Positions 33,974 through 42,223 of a stretch of 64,000 nucleotides of DNA are shown piece after piece (the stretch's first letter is position 1; each line of letters opens with the position of its first letter). The stretch is from assembly GCA_038525525.1 (NCBI GenBank), contig JBCBHO010000005.1, positions 124,001 through 188,000 on the forward strand, given 5' to 3'. The position numbers were made by a program, and so were the translations under genes. Below the pieces are notes generated by a model that made no database searches, was not told the origin of the DNA, and worked only from the letters and a program-made list of their open reading frames with translations. This stretch comes from Shimia_B sp038525525 (GTDB lineage Bacteria > Pseudomonadota > Alphaproteobacteria > Rhodobacterales > Rhodobacteraceae).

Positions 33974-34884
33974 GGCCCCAGCAGGACGCGCAGCAGAAAG
34001 CGCCCCTTGAGAAGCCAGGCGAGGCCAAACGCGAGGAATGCCAGAAGCTCGCCGTGATAGACGGGGCGGACGACATCGCCAAATTCGGGGACGGCATAGG
34101 GCAGCGCGGCGATGAGACCCGCGAGCCACAAGCTGAGCGAGCGCGCGAGCATCGTCTCCGAGAAAACGATCATCAGAAAGCCCACCACCACGAGCGCGAG
34201 AAAGAGGTAGTAGAGCGTGTTGCGGATGCGCTTGCTGGGGAGCTTCTTGCCTTGGGCGTCCGTGTCTTCGTCCTTGACCCTTGGGAAGGCGACACCCGCG
34301 AAATAGAGGAGCACGACGAAGAGCACCCCGGCCCCTGCGAAGTGCCAGCGCTGCGTGCCCTCCGTGCCGATGCGCAGTTCCACGCCCTCGAGCGCGCCGT
34401 CCTCTGCACGCAGCGCGGCGGGCGCGACGGCGTCCGGGAAGCGTTCGCCCTCCACGAGATCGCCGGTCTCAAAGCCCTGGGGCACTTCGATGACGACGGC
34501 GGGCCGCAGATCCATGAGCGTGCCTGTGGCGCAGCCCAGCCCGTCCGTGGGCGAGAAGGCCAAGACGAGTGCACCGATCCCGCCGATGGTGGCGGCGTGC
34601 CCGTCCCACCTGTTCTCGCCGCGATAGGCGATCATGAACGCGCCCACGAAGGTGAGCGCCATGACAAAGAACGTGCCCGCGAAGGGCTCGAGGAAGTAGT
34701 GGCTGACGGACGAGCGCGGGCAAGCAGGCTCGAGCCAGCGGTCGAGCCCGGCCACGCCGAAGGCTAGAAACACCGCGAGAGCACCGATGATGAAGGCGGT
34801 GACCCGCTCCTTGTCGTCGCTCTCCGACTTGGTGCGGTCCATGTATTGATCATCGACGGCGTTCAGATCGTCCCAAAAGCTCAT
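33970..34884 (-). CDS. Unknown integral membrane protein (304 aa)
   Basis: The family is not recognised. A cytoplasmic N-terminus (SFWDDLNAVDDQYMDRTKSE) is followed by about seven membrane segments, including AFIIGALAVFLAFGVAGLDR, FAGTFFVMALTFVGAFMIAY, IGGIGALVLAFSPTDGLGCA, GAGVLFVVLLYFAGVAFP and LYYLFLALVVVGFLMIVFSE. A hydrophilic loop of about 60 residues (LRPAVVIEVPQGFETGDLVE onward) separates segments three and four. The C-terminus is hydrophobic and basic (LKGRFLLRVLLGP). It ends tail to tail with sspB, overlapping four bases. No enzymatic motif is apparent. Confidence 0.7.
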   Translation of the reverse strand: MSFWDDLNAVDDQYMDRTKSESDDKERVTAFIIGALAVFLAFGVAGLDRWLEPACPRSSVSHYFLEPFAGTFFVMALTFVGAFMIAYRGENRWDGHAATIGGIGALVLAFSPTDGLGCATGTLMDLRPAVVIEVPQGFETGDLVEGERFPDAVAPAALRAEDGALEGVELRIGTEGTQRWHFAGAGVLFVVLLYFAGVAFPRVKDEDTDAQGKKLPSKRIRNTLYYLFLALVVVGFLMIVFSETMLARSLSLWLAGLIAALPYAVPEFGDVVRPVYHGELLAFLAFGLAWLLKGRFLLRVLLGP

Positions 34885-35002
34885 GGCGCATATCCTCTCA
34901 ACTATGACGGGAGCTTACCGCCATCTGCACCTCCGGCCCAACGGTATTGCGCGCTTGCCTGCGCCCCATTAACCGAGGGGCAAGACGAAAGGACCGCATT
35001 CC

Positions 35003-36391
35003 ATGACGACGACCCGTACCGAGACCGACAGCTTTGGCCCCCTCGAGGTCGATGCCACGCGCTACTGGGGCGCACAGACGCAGCGCTCGCTGATGAACTT
35101 CCCCATCGGTTGGGAGAAGCAACCAGTGGCCATCGTGCGCGCGCTCGGCGTCATCAAGGAAGCCTGCGCGCGGGCCAATACCGAGGCCGGCAAGCTCGAC
35201 GGGATCGGCGAGGCGATGCAGAAGGCCGCGCGCGAGGTGGTGGACGGCAAGCTCGACGATCACTTTCCCCTCGTTGTCTGGCAGACGGGCTCGGGCACGC
35301 AGTCGAACATGAACGCAAACGAGGTGATCTCAAACCGCGCGATCGAGATCCTCGGCGGGGAGATCGGCTCGAAAAGCCCGGTGCATCCCAACGATCATTG
35401 CAACATGGGGCAGTCTTCCAACGACACCTTCCCCACGGCCATGCACATCGCCACCGCGATGACGGCGCGGGACGTGACGCTGCCCGGGCTGCGGTCGCTC
35501 CACGCCGCACTCGCGGCGAAGGTCGCGGAGTTCGAGGGCATCATCAAGATCGGCCGCACCCATACGATGGATGCCACGCCGCTCACGCTCGCGCAGGAGT
35601 TCTCCGGCTACGCGCACCAGGTGGCCAAGTCGATCGAGCGGGTGGAGGCGGCGCTGCCTGACATCTACGAGCTTGCGCAGGGCGGCACGGCCGTGGGCAC
35701 GGGGCTCAATACGCCGGCGGGCTGGGGCGAGACGGTGGCCTCCCACATGGCCGATATCACGGGGCTTCCCTTCGTGACGGCGCCGAACAAGTTCGAGGCG
35801 CTCGCGGGCCATGACGCCATGGTGGCCATGTCCGGCGCGCTGAAGGCCGCGGCCTCCGCGCTCTTCAAGATCGCCAACGACATCCGACTCCTGGGCTCAG
35901 GCCCCCGTTGCGGGCTGGGCGAGCTCATGCTGCCCGAAAACGAGCCGGGATCGTCGATCATGCCGGGCAAGGTGAACCCGACGCAGTGCGAGGCGCTCAC
36001 GCAGGTCTGCGCGCATGTCATCGGCAACGACGCCGCAGTGGGCTTCGCAGGCTCGCAGGGCCATTTCGAGCTCAACGTCTACAAGCCCATGATGGCCTAT
36101 AACGTGCTCCAATCCATGCAGCTTCTGGGCGACGCGGCGCAGGCCTTCACCGACAACTGCGTGGTGGGGATCAAGGCCAACGAGCAGCGCATCGCCAAGA
36201 TCATGCAGGAAAGCCTGATGCTCGTGACCGCGCTCGCGCCCGAGATCGGCTATGACAACGCCACCACCGTCGCCAAGACCGCGCACAAGAACGGCACGAC
36301 GCTGAAGGAGGAGGCCGTGGGCCTCCGCTTCGTGACGCCCGAGCGCTTCGAGGAGGTGGTGCGCCCGGAAAAGATGATCGGGCCCAAGTGA
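35003..36391 (+). CDS. fumC: Fumarate hydratase class II
   Basis: 462-aa iron-free fumarase of the citric acid cycle, hydrating fumarate to malate. Family landmarks are ETDSFGPLEVDATRYWGAQT at the start, PLVVWQTGSGTQSNMNANEV, HPNDHCNMGQSSNDTFPTAM, the IGRTHTMDATPLTLAQEF segment, and the signature loop GSSIMPGKVNPTQCEALTQV with the catalytic serine. The length is standard. The stop codon overlaps the start of the DUF4169 gene (GTGA), a pairing common in this group of bacteria. Confidence 0.96.
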   Translation: MTTTRTETDSFGPLEVDATRYWGAQTQRSLMNFPIGWEKQPVAIVRALGVIKEACARANTEAGKLDGIGEAMQKAAREVVDGKLDDHFPLVVWQTGSGTQSNMNANEVISNRAIEILGGEIGSKSPVHPNDHCNMGQSSNDTFPTAMHIATAMTARDVTLPGLRSLHAALAAKVAEFEGIIKIGRTHTMDATPLTLAQEFSGYAHQVAKSIERVEAALPDIYELAQGGTAVGTGLNTPAGWGETVASHMADITGLPFVTAPNKFEALAGHDAMVAMSGALKAAASALFKIANDIRLLGSGPRCGLGELMLPENEPGSSIMPGKVNPTQCEALTQVCAHVIGNDAAVGFAGSQGHFELNVYKPMMAYNVLQSMQLLGDAAQAFTDNCVVGIKANEQRIAKIMQESLMLVTALAPEIGYDNATTVAKTAHKNGTTLKEEAVGLRFVTPERFEEVVRPEKMIGPK

Positions 36392-36573
36392 CGGTCGTCA
36401 ATTTCAACAAGGCGAAGAAGGCGCGCGCCAAGGCTCGGAAGCGACAGACTGCCGACGAGAACGCGGTGAAGCATGGGCGCACGAAGGCGCAGAAAGACGC
36501 CGAGCACGCCGAAAACGCGCGGCAGATCGCCCGTCTCGATGGGACAAAGCGAGAGGATCCGCCCAAGAGTTGA
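36388..36573 (+). CDS. DUF4169 small basic protein
   Basis: 61-aa highly charged protein (VNFNKAKKARAKARKRQTAD) with no membrane segment. The GTG start at 36388 overlaps the fumC stop, so translation is coupled. Its Lys/Arg-rich helix-forming sequence fits DUF4169, a family usually found behind fumC in Rhodobacterales. Function unknown; binding to nucleic acid is a guess from composition. Confidence 0.8.
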   Translation: MTVVNFNKAKKARAKARKRQTADENAVKHGRTKAQKDAEHAENARQIARLDGTKREDPPKS

Positions 36574-36647
36574 GCAGCCGAAGCTAGGAAGTCGGTCGCG
36601 GATGATTTACCGCACGGCAAGTGCACATGTGTAACGAGGAACGCGAG

Positions 36648-36725
36648 ATGAGTATCGCAGCATTGACCCGGGGCGACCCGAACAGCCGACAGGGCGCTCC
36701 GCGCGCGCCCCGCGCGAGGGCTTGA
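36648..36725 (+). CDS. Candidate 25-aa small ORF upstream of the RHH gene
   Basis: ATG at 36648 follows a good ribosome site (GAGGAACGCGAG) and gives SIAALTRGDPNSRQGAPRAP then RARA before TGA at 36723-36725, five bases ahead of the RHH gene's ATG. The peptide is basic and low-complexity and could be a leader peptide that couples translation to the next gene. Support is limited to the ribosome site and position; it may simply be chance. Confidence 0.3.
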   Translation: MSIAALTRGDPNSRQGAPRAPRARA

Positions 36726-36730
36726 GCCAG

Positions 36731-36955
36731 ATGCCCGGGCGCCCCAAGAAACGGTCCCTCACCCTGCGGGGTCACCGGACGAGCGTATCGCTGGAGGATG
36801 AATTCTGGGCCGAGTTCCGCGCCATCGCCGCCGATGAAGGAAAGCCGATCAACGTCCTCGCCGCCGAGATAGACGAGGAACGCGGCCTCGAGATGGGGCT
36901 GGCCTGCGCGATCCGGCTCTACGTGCTGCGCACGCTCAAGGCGCGTTTAGCCTGA
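36731..36955 (+). CDS. Ribbon-helix-helix domain protein (RHH_4 type)
   Basis: 74-aa protein with SLTLRGHRTSVSLEDEFWAE and FRAIAADEGKPINVLAAEID, then GLACAIRLYVLRTL, the usual layout of RHH_4 proteins, which probably bind DNA as dimers. The ATG at 36731 has GAGGG ten bases upstream; a TTG at 36722 is too close to it. It lies behind fumC and the DUF4169 gene, a recurrent order. The 3' end overlaps the convergent P450 gene by nine bases. Confidence 0.8.
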   Translation: MPGRPKKRSLTLRGHRTSVSLEDEFWAEFRAIAADEGKPINVLAAEIDEERGLEMGLACAIRLYVLRTLKARLA

Positions 36956-38293
36956 GCGCGGCCGCGCCTCGAGCCAGATCCCGTCCTTCGCGCGCACGGT
37001 GAGATGCGCCACGGGCGCGGGCACCTGTCCGGTCGGCTCGAAACGGTAGGCGCGCACGGCCTGCGCGAGAAGGAGCGGTCCCTCGACCATGGCAAAGCCC
37101 GCCCCCGTGCAGACGCGCGGCCCGGCAGAGAAGGGGATGAACGCGTCCCGCTGGCAGCTCTTCCCGTTCTCGGTCGTCCAGCGCGCGGGGTCGAAGCCGT
37201 CCGGATTGTCCCAGAGCCGCTCATGACGGTGCAGATGCCAGGGGCTCAGCACGATCTGGCTGCCGCGTGGCACGGCCCGGTCGCGGAACCGGTGCGGGCA
37301 GGATGCCTCGCGGACCATCATGGGCACGGGCGGATAGAGCCGCAGCGCCTCGCGAAAGACATCGCGCGCGATGCGCAAATCCGAGACCTCCGCGAAATCG
37401 CCTGTCTTCAGCGCGTCTCGCGCCTCCGCGGCCACGCGCTCCTGCCAGTCCGGATGCGTCGCCAGAAGGTAGAGCGCCCATCCGAGGGCCGAGGCGGAGG
37501 TCTCGTGCCCGGCGAGAAAGAAGATCGCGACCTGATCGACCATCTCGGCGGTGGAGAAGCGCTCCCCCGTCTCCGGGTCCTCCGTCGTCATGATCTTCGT
37601 GGCGAGATCGTCGGGCGCCGTCCCGGCCTCGATTTCCGCCATGCGGCGCGCGCAGAGCGTGCCGATAAGCGCCCGGATCGCCCGGGCCGAGGCCCGCGTC
37701 CGCCGCCGGAAGAGCCGCGGCATCCAGCGCGGCAGTGGCACGAAGGCCGCGATATTCACCACGGGCTGCGTGCGTTGGTAGGCCCGGAATTCCTGAAAGA
37801 CCCGGGCGGCGATCTCATCCTCGATGGGCAGGGAAAAGAGCGTGCGGAAGATGACATCGGCCGCCGCGAAGCTCGCCATCTCCTCCACCTCAAGCCTGCC
37901 CGGAGAGAGACGGGCGACCATGGCCTCGGAGGCCGCCCACATGGCCGGATAGGTCTCGCGCAGGCGTCCGCCCTCGAAGGCCGGGTCGATGATGCGGCGC
38001 TGCCGCTCCCATTCCGCGCCGTTCGTCAGGAAGACGGAATTCCCGAGAAGCGGCCTGAGCCCCTCGCTCACCCGGGTCGATTTCGGGAAGTCACGCGGGC
38101 TCTCGCGCAGCACCCGGCGCACGAGCTCCGGCTGGTTGACGAGAAAGCTCCGGAAAAACGGCGTCCGAAATTCCGCCATCCACGCCCGGTAGAGCCGCGC
38201 GGGCTGCGCACTTAGGATATCCTCGCGAAAGAGCCGCACGTAGCGGCGGAGCGAGACATCCCCTTCGCGCGAGGCGGGCTTCGGTGGGATCAT
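36947..38293 (-). CDS. Cytochrome P450
   Basis: 448-aa heme monooxygenase. Motifs in order are the I-helix oxygen-binding AIFFLAGHETSASALGWALY, the K-helix E-x-x-R in VFREALRLYPPVPMMV, and the heme-thiolate loop FSAGPRVCTGAGFAMVEGP with the axial Cys. The ATG at 38291-38293 overlaps the hydrolase stop (ATGA); an upstream open frame is a shadow of that gene. No ferredoxin or reductase gene is nearby, so electron donors are presumably general. Sequence resembles CYP families with fatty acid or terpenoid substrates, but this cannot be settled here. Confidence 0.9.
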   Translation of the reverse strand: MIPPKPASREGDVSLRRYVRLFREDILSAQPARLYRAWMAEFRTPFFRSFLVNQPELVRRVLRESPRDFPKSTRVSEGLRPLLGNSVFLTNGAEWERQRRIIDPAFEGGRLRETYPAMWAASEAMVARLSPGRLEVEEMASFAAADVIFRTLFSLPIEDEIAARVFQEFRAYQRTQPVVNIAAFVPLPRWMPRLFRRRTRASARAIRALIGTLCARRMAEIEAGTAPDDLATKIMTTEDPETGERFSTAEMVDQVAIFFLAGHETSASALGWALYLLATHPDWQERVAAEARDALKTGDFAEVSDLRIARDVFREALRLYPPVPMMVREASCPHRFRDRAVPRGSQIVLSPWHLHRHERLWDNPDGFDPARWTTENGKSCQRDAFIPFSAGPRVCTGAGFAMVEGPLLLAQAVRAYRFEPTGQVPAPVAHLTVRAKDGIWLEARPRSG

Positions 38294-39486
38294 GCCGCCA
38301 CGGAGGTGAACTTGGAGGCGGGCACGTCGATCCGGCTCTTCGAGGGTTTCCGATCCGCATAGCGCGCGCCCAGCGTGAGCGGGCCTGCGGTGATCTTGAA
38401 ATAGTCGTAGTCCTTCGGGCGGTCGAAGGCACAGAGATATTGGAAATGCAGCCGGAAATAGCGCCGCTTCAACGCGGCCCAGCGCTCCGGGCTCAGGGTC
38501 TGGGTGAAGGCCGCCGAGAAGACGAGGGGCCATTTCTTGTCCGCCGGAGCGACGCCGCTCACGGCCACGGGATCGCAGAGCGCGAAGGCACAGCCATCCC
38601 CGGGCGCGGTCACATCCACCCAGGCCAGTTCATCGCGCGCGCTCAGATATTGCAGATCGGCCCGCAGCCGGTGCGCACCGGGCAGAAAGGAGACCATGGG
38701 AACGACCTGCCCCAGCGTGAGAAAGCCCAGCGCCGGGCCATTCGCGGGCACCCGGCCCTGCCGAATGAGATCGGCGAGGATCGACACGCCCAGATGCGCG
38801 CCCGAGGAATGGCCCACGACAAGCACCTCGTCGACATCGTCGGCCAGCGCGCGGGCGATCACATCACCGAACTCCGACATCCTCTGCTCGAGCTCGGGCG
38901 GATTGGCTCCGCCATGCTGCGCCGAGTAGGCGTAGTCATGCATGAGGTAGTAGGCGAAGATCTTGTTGTCCTTCCGGCGAAACCAGACGAGCACCGCCGG
39001 GATCACGCCGATGGCGAGGGCGCTCAGCCAGGGATGGATGAGGCCGAGGATCCGGCCCGCCAGAAGCGCGAGGAGGCAGGCGGCGAGGAGCTGCACGAGC
39101 AACATCACGATGGGATAGAGGGCGGCGATCACCGGCCCCTTGCGGAGCCACATGAGCCGGCGCAACGCGCCCGAGGCAATATAGACCCAGGCCGTCCGCA
39201 CGAGCTGCAGGTAGGTCCCCGCGATCCCCGTCTCCATGGAGCCGCGCACGATGTCTGACCAGACGAGCACGTCGATATCGGCGGCGGTCCGGCCGCCCTC
39301 GATGGCGCCCTCCACGTGCCAGCCATAGGCGCCGTCGCCGGTTTTGGGCGCAAGCGAGATCTCGTAGCCGCTGATCTGCGCCTGTTCGGCCCCTTCTTTA
39401 CGATAGAGCTCGCGGTAGCGGCGCGGGTGGATCGGGTCATAGCCCGGGATGTAGAACACCCGGCGACGTGAAACCTGACGCGTCAT
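38290..39486 (-). CDS. Membrane-anchored alpha/beta-hydrolase-like protein
   Basis: 398-aa protein from ATG at 39484-39486. It starts RRRVFYIPGYDPIHPRRYRE. Two or three hydrophobic segments are present in the middle (VIAALYPIVMLLVQLLAACL, LALLAGRILGLIHPWLSAL and IGVIPAVLVWF). A lipase-type nucleophile elbow follows, VDEVLVVGHSSGAHLGVSIL, with the serine in G-H-S-S-G. Later Asp and His residues that could complete a triad are present but not assigned. It is coupled to the downstream P450 gene by a four-base overlap. Function is unknown; a lipid substrate shared with the P450 is a reasonable guess. Confidence 0.7.
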   Translation of the reverse strand: MTRQVSRRRVFYIPGYDPIHPRRYRELYRKEGAEQAQISGYEISLAPKTGDGAYGWHVEGAIEGGRTAADIDVLVWSDIVRGSMETGIAGTYLQLVRTAWVYIASGALRRLMWLRKGPVIAALYPIVMLLVQLLAACLLALLAGRILGLIHPWLSALAIGVIPAVLVWFRRKDNKIFAYYLMHDYAYSAQHGGANPPELEQRMSEFGDVIARALADDVDEVLVVGHSSGAHLGVSILADLIRQGRVPANGPALGFLTLGQVVPMVSFLPGAHRLRADLQYLSARDELAWVDVTAPGDGCAFALCDPVAVSGVAPADKKWPLVFSAAFTQTLSPERWAALKRRYFRLHFQYLCAFDRPKDYDYFKITAGPLTLGARYADRKPSKSRIDVPASKFTSVAA

Positions 39487-39549
39487 TTCCTGGCCCTCCT
39501 CGGCGCGGAGCGTAGCGTCAGAAAACGGCAAAAGTAAGTAGATCCGGCC

Positions 39550-40302
39550 CTAGCCGATGGCGCCGAGCGCCGGGAATTGCTCGAGAAGCCACCACGAGAA
39601 ATCGGTGAACTGGCCGGTGACCATCATGAGGCCCACTGTCCAGAGGAGGAGCCCCATTGTCCGCTCGATGCGCGCCATGTGCCGCTTCATCCACGCCATC
39701 ACGCCCGTCATCGACGGAAAGAATGCCGCCACGAGGATGAACGGCACGCCGAGGCCCAGAGCATAGACGCCGAGGAGGACCGTGCCCCGCGTGGCATCGG
39801 CTTCCGTCGCCGCGAGTGAGAGGATCGCGCCGAGGATCGGGCCGAGGCACGGGGTCCAGCCAAAGGCGAAAGCCAACCCGAGGATGTAGGCTCCGAAGGC
39901 GGAGCCGCCCCGGTCTCCCGCGTCCATGCGCATTTCCTTGTCTAGAAAGCCGATGCGGATGACCCCGAGGAAATGCGCGCCGAAGACCATGACAACGATG
40001 CCCGCGCCGACGACAAACCAGTCCTGCCCCTGCAGGAAAAACCGCCCCAGCGCCGAGGCCGTGAAGCCGAGGAGCAGGAAGACCGTAGACAAGCCCAGCA
40101 CGAAGAAGGCGGCCGCCAGAAGAGCCTTGCGCCGCGCGTCCCGCGTCTCCGTCATGTCGCCCACGGAGACGCCTGACATGTATGCGATATAGGGCGGCAC
40201 GATGGGCAGCACGCAGGGGCTGGCAAACGAAATCAGCCCGCCGAAAAGCGCGATGGCGAGCGCAGGCAAAAGGGCCGCGTCGAGGAGATCGAAGCCGAAC
40301 AT
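39550..40302 (-). CDS. ccdA: CcdA/DsbD-family thiol-disulfide membrane transporter
   Basis: 250-aa membrane protein with six helices that carries reducing equivalents to the periplasm for cytochrome c maturation. The two cysteines of the family are seen in GGLISFASPCVLPIVPPYIA (first helix) and FAFGWTPCLGPILGAILSLA (fourth helix). The start at 40302 (MFGFDLLDAALLPALAIALF) is preferred over an ATG at 40338. It is divergent from a TusA-like gene. Standard length for CcdA. Confidence 0.9.
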   Translation of the reverse strand: MFGFDLLDAALLPALAIALFGGLISFASPCVLPIVPPYIAYMSGVSVGDMTETRDARRKALLAAAFFVLGLSTVFLLLGFTASALGRFFLQGQDWFVVGAGIVVMVFGAHFLGVIRIGFLDKEMRMDAGDRGGSAFGAYILGLAFAFGWTPCLGPILGAILSLAATEADATRGTVLLGVYALGLGVPFILVAAFFPSMTGVMAWMKRHMARIERTMGLLLWTVGLMMVTGQFTDFSWWLLEQFPALGAIG

Positions 40303-40406
40303 GCCCCTGACATAGAGTTGCGCGGGCCCCAATGTCACGGGGGTGCGTCGATACGGGGTCTCACATGTCTGTGGACGTTTGTAACAGCGGACCCTACCTC
40401 CGCGGC

Positions 40407-40634
40407 ATGGATTTCGATGCAGACCTCGACGCGATCGGCCTCATTTGTCCCCTGCCCGTGCTGAAGGCGCGCAAGCGTCTGGAGCCGCTGTCCTCCGGGC
40501 AAGTGCTGCGCGTGCAGGCCGATGATCCGGCCGCGCTCGTGGACGTCCCCCACTTTTGCACGGAGGCCGGGCACGAGCTTCTGGCACAGTCAGAAGAGGG
40601 CGCGGTGCTGACCTTCTACGTCAGGAAAGGGTAG
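40407..40634 (+). CDS. TusA/SirA-family sulfur carrier-like protein
   Basis: 75-aa cytoplasmic protein with the family motif LDAIGLICPLPVLKARKRLE, whose Cys-Pro-x-Pro carries the persulfide in TusA. It ends TEAGHELLAQSEEGAVLTFY. The ATG at 40407 is the first that fits the family. Roles in this family include sulfur relay for tRNA thiolation and molybdenum-enzyme maturation. The 3' end overlaps bmt on the other strand by 14 bases. Confidence 0.85.
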   Translation: MDFDADLDAIGLICPLPVLKARKRLEPLSSGQVLRVQADDPAALVDVPHFCTEAGHELLAQSEEGAVLTFYVRKG

Positions 40635-41652
40635 CGCTGCGGCGGCGCCCACGGCGGACACGCTCGGGGCGCTTGCCGGCTTCGGTGCCGTCGCTCGCGC
40701 TCGAAAAGCCGCCGAGCGCCGCCGTGATCTGCTCCAGCGCGGGCTCCGGGCCCTTGGGGCGGCTCTCGAGCGCCGCGCGCATCAGGCGCAGATGCTCGGG
40801 CGTCGTGCCACAGCACCCGCCGATGATCGTCGCGCCTGCGTCCCGCGCCAGGGCGGCGTAGTCCGCCATGAGTTCCGGCGTTCCGTCATAGTGGATGTGG
40901 CCATCGTGGTATTTCGGGATACCCGCATTGCCCTTCGCGATGATCGGCCGCTTGGCGTCCTTCCGAAAGCCGAGGACAGTGCGCAGCAGGTCCGAGGCCC
41001 CCACGCCGCAATTGGCGCCGAAAGCGATGGGCGGGTTGGGCAGGCGCTCCACGAGGCGCGCCAGCTCGGGCGCGGTCAGGCCCATCATCGTGCGGCCCGC
41101 GGTGTCGAAACTCATCGTGCCGCACCACGCCATCCCAGCCCGGGCAAAGCCTTCGGCGGCGGCCTTGAATTCCTCGGCCGCCGAGATCGTCTCGAGCCAG
41201 AGCACATCCGCCCCGCCCTCCTTCAGGCCTTCCGCCTGTTCGTGGAACATCTCGGCAGCCAGCTCGTGCGTGAGGCTGCCCATGGGGGCCATGATCTCTC
41301 CGGTGGGGCCCACGGAGCCTGCCACGATCACGGGCCGCCCGGCCCGGTCGGCCACCTCCCGCGCGATCTCCGCCGAGATGCGCGAGAGCTCCCGGGCCCG
41401 GTGGGCTGCGCCGTGCAGCTTAAGGCGGGACGCGTTGCCGCCGAAGCTGTTGGTCAGGAAAAGGTCTGATCCGCCATCCACGGCGCCCTGGTAGAGCGCG
41501 GTGATCTTCGCGGGCTCGCTCTCATTCCAGAGCTCGGGCGCGTCGCCGCTCTCGAGCCCCATGTTGAAGAGGTTCGTGCCCGTGGCGCCGTCCGCCAGGA
41601 CCCAGCCCTGGGCCGCGATGAGATCGGTGAGTTTGCGCGAACCGGGCGTCAT
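40621..41652 (-). CDS. bmt: Betaine/homocysteine S-methyltransferase-type enzyme
   Basis: 343-aa zinc enzyme of the Pfam S-methyl_trans family. It reads GWVLADGATGTNLFNMGLES, FLTNSFGGNASRLKLHGAAH, VIVAGSVGPTGEIMAPMGSL and WCGTMSFDTAGRTMMGLTAP. The zinc ligands are Cys in FGANCGVGASDLLRT and the Cys pair in TIIGGCCGTTPEHLRLM. It has no folate- or B12-binding domains of its own. In Rhodobacterales such proteins act as the homocysteine half of a methionine synthase split over several genes, or as betaine-homocysteine methyltransferases. A B12-binding protein (52100-52804) in this window is a likely partner. A Pro/Arg-rich tail (ERVRRGRRRS) is unusual. Confidence 0.85.
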   Translation of the reverse strand: MTPGSRKLTDLIAAQGWVLADGATGTNLFNMGLESGDAPELWNESEPAKITALYQGAVDGGSDLFLTNSFGGNASRLKLHGAAHRARELSRISAEIAREVADRAGRPVIVAGSVGPTGEIMAPMGSLTHELAAEMFHEQAEGLKEGGADVLWLETISAAEEFKAAAEGFARAGMAWCGTMSFDTAGRTMMGLTAPELARLVERLPNPPIAFGANCGVGASDLLRTVLGFRKDAKRPIIAKGNAGIPKYHDGHIHYDGTPELMADYAALARDAGATIIGGCCGTTPEHLRLMRAALESRPKGPEPALEQITAALGGFSSASDGTEAGKRPERVRRGRRRSATLS

Positions 41653-41667
41653 GGAGCCTCCGACATG

Positions 41668-41692
41668 AAAAAGGGCCCGCGGATGCGAGCCC
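41668..41692 (-). terminator. Terminator-like hairpin in the bmt leader
   Basis: On the minus strand GGGCTCGC (41685-41692), loop ATCC, GCGGGCCC (41673-41680), then TTTTT (41668-41672), ending only 16 bases before the bmt ATG. It may end the upstream DUF1476 transcript, or it may work as an attenuator for bmt. The second idea would need a condition-dependent antiterminator. Confidence 0.7.
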
Positions 41693-41704
41693 CTCCCCTC
41701 TGCC

Positions 41705-41720
41705 TTGACCGTGCAGTCAA
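41705..41720. promoter_or_regulatory. TTGAC-N6-GTCAA inverted repeat upstream of bmt
   Basis: A perfect 5-bp inverted repeat (41705-41709 and 41716-41720) lies 13 bases upstream of the terminator-like hairpin, between DUF1476 and bmt. It could be a small operator for a methionine- or SAH-responsive regulator. It is short enough to occur by chance, and TTGAC also resembles a -35 box. Confidence 0.35.
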
Positions 41721-41757
41721 AGCAAATTCATAACCGTCATGTAAATTATGAGCTGGC

Positions 41758-42072
41758 CTACAATTCCGCCACGAGCTGCGCCTTCGCTTCCACGAGAAGC
41801 TCGGCCATCTTGGCGCGGATCACCGTCTCCTCGGCCTTGTCGCCAAGATCACCGGAGACCTTGCGATAGACATCCTCGTCCCCGGCTTCCTCGAAGTCGG
41901 ACTTCACCACTTCCATCGCGTAGGCCTGTGCCTCGTCGCCGGATTTGCCCATGAGCTCTGCAGCCCAAAGCCCCAGGAGCTTGTTGCGCCGCGCCTCGGC
42001 CTTGAATTGCATCTGCGCGTCGTGGGCGAACTTGTTTTCGAATGCATCGGCGCGCTCGTCAAAGCTGGACAT
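41758..42072 (-). CDS. F1-ATPase inhibitory zeta subunit (DUF1476)
   Basis: 104-aa helical protein. The N-terminus SSFDERADAFENKFAHDAQM is the inhibitory helix type found in Paracoccus zeta. The rest, RRNKLLGLWAAELMGKSGDE, VYRKVSGDLGDKAEETVIRA and ELLVEAKAQLVAEL, matches DUF1476. It blocks ATP hydrolysis by F1Fo-ATP synthase in alphaproteobacteria. The ATG at 42070-42072 fits. It stands alone between bmt and the divergent purC. Confidence 0.9.
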   Translation of the reverse strand: MSSFDERADAFENKFAHDAQMQFKAEARRNKLLGLWAAELMGKSGDEAQAYAMEVVKSDFEEAGDEDVYRKVSGDLGDKAEETVIRAKMAELLVEAKAQLVAEL

Positions 42073-42223
42073 GGGGCGGACCTCCTCGTGATTGCCTTTC
42101 CTCCACATATCAAGGCTCGAGAGCGCTTTGCCAAGACCTTGACGGCCCTTGCCGCAACCCAGCCCATGACATATGAGCCCCTGAAGCGCCGCACCGGGCG
42201 CTGATTACCCGTTGGAGTGGCCC

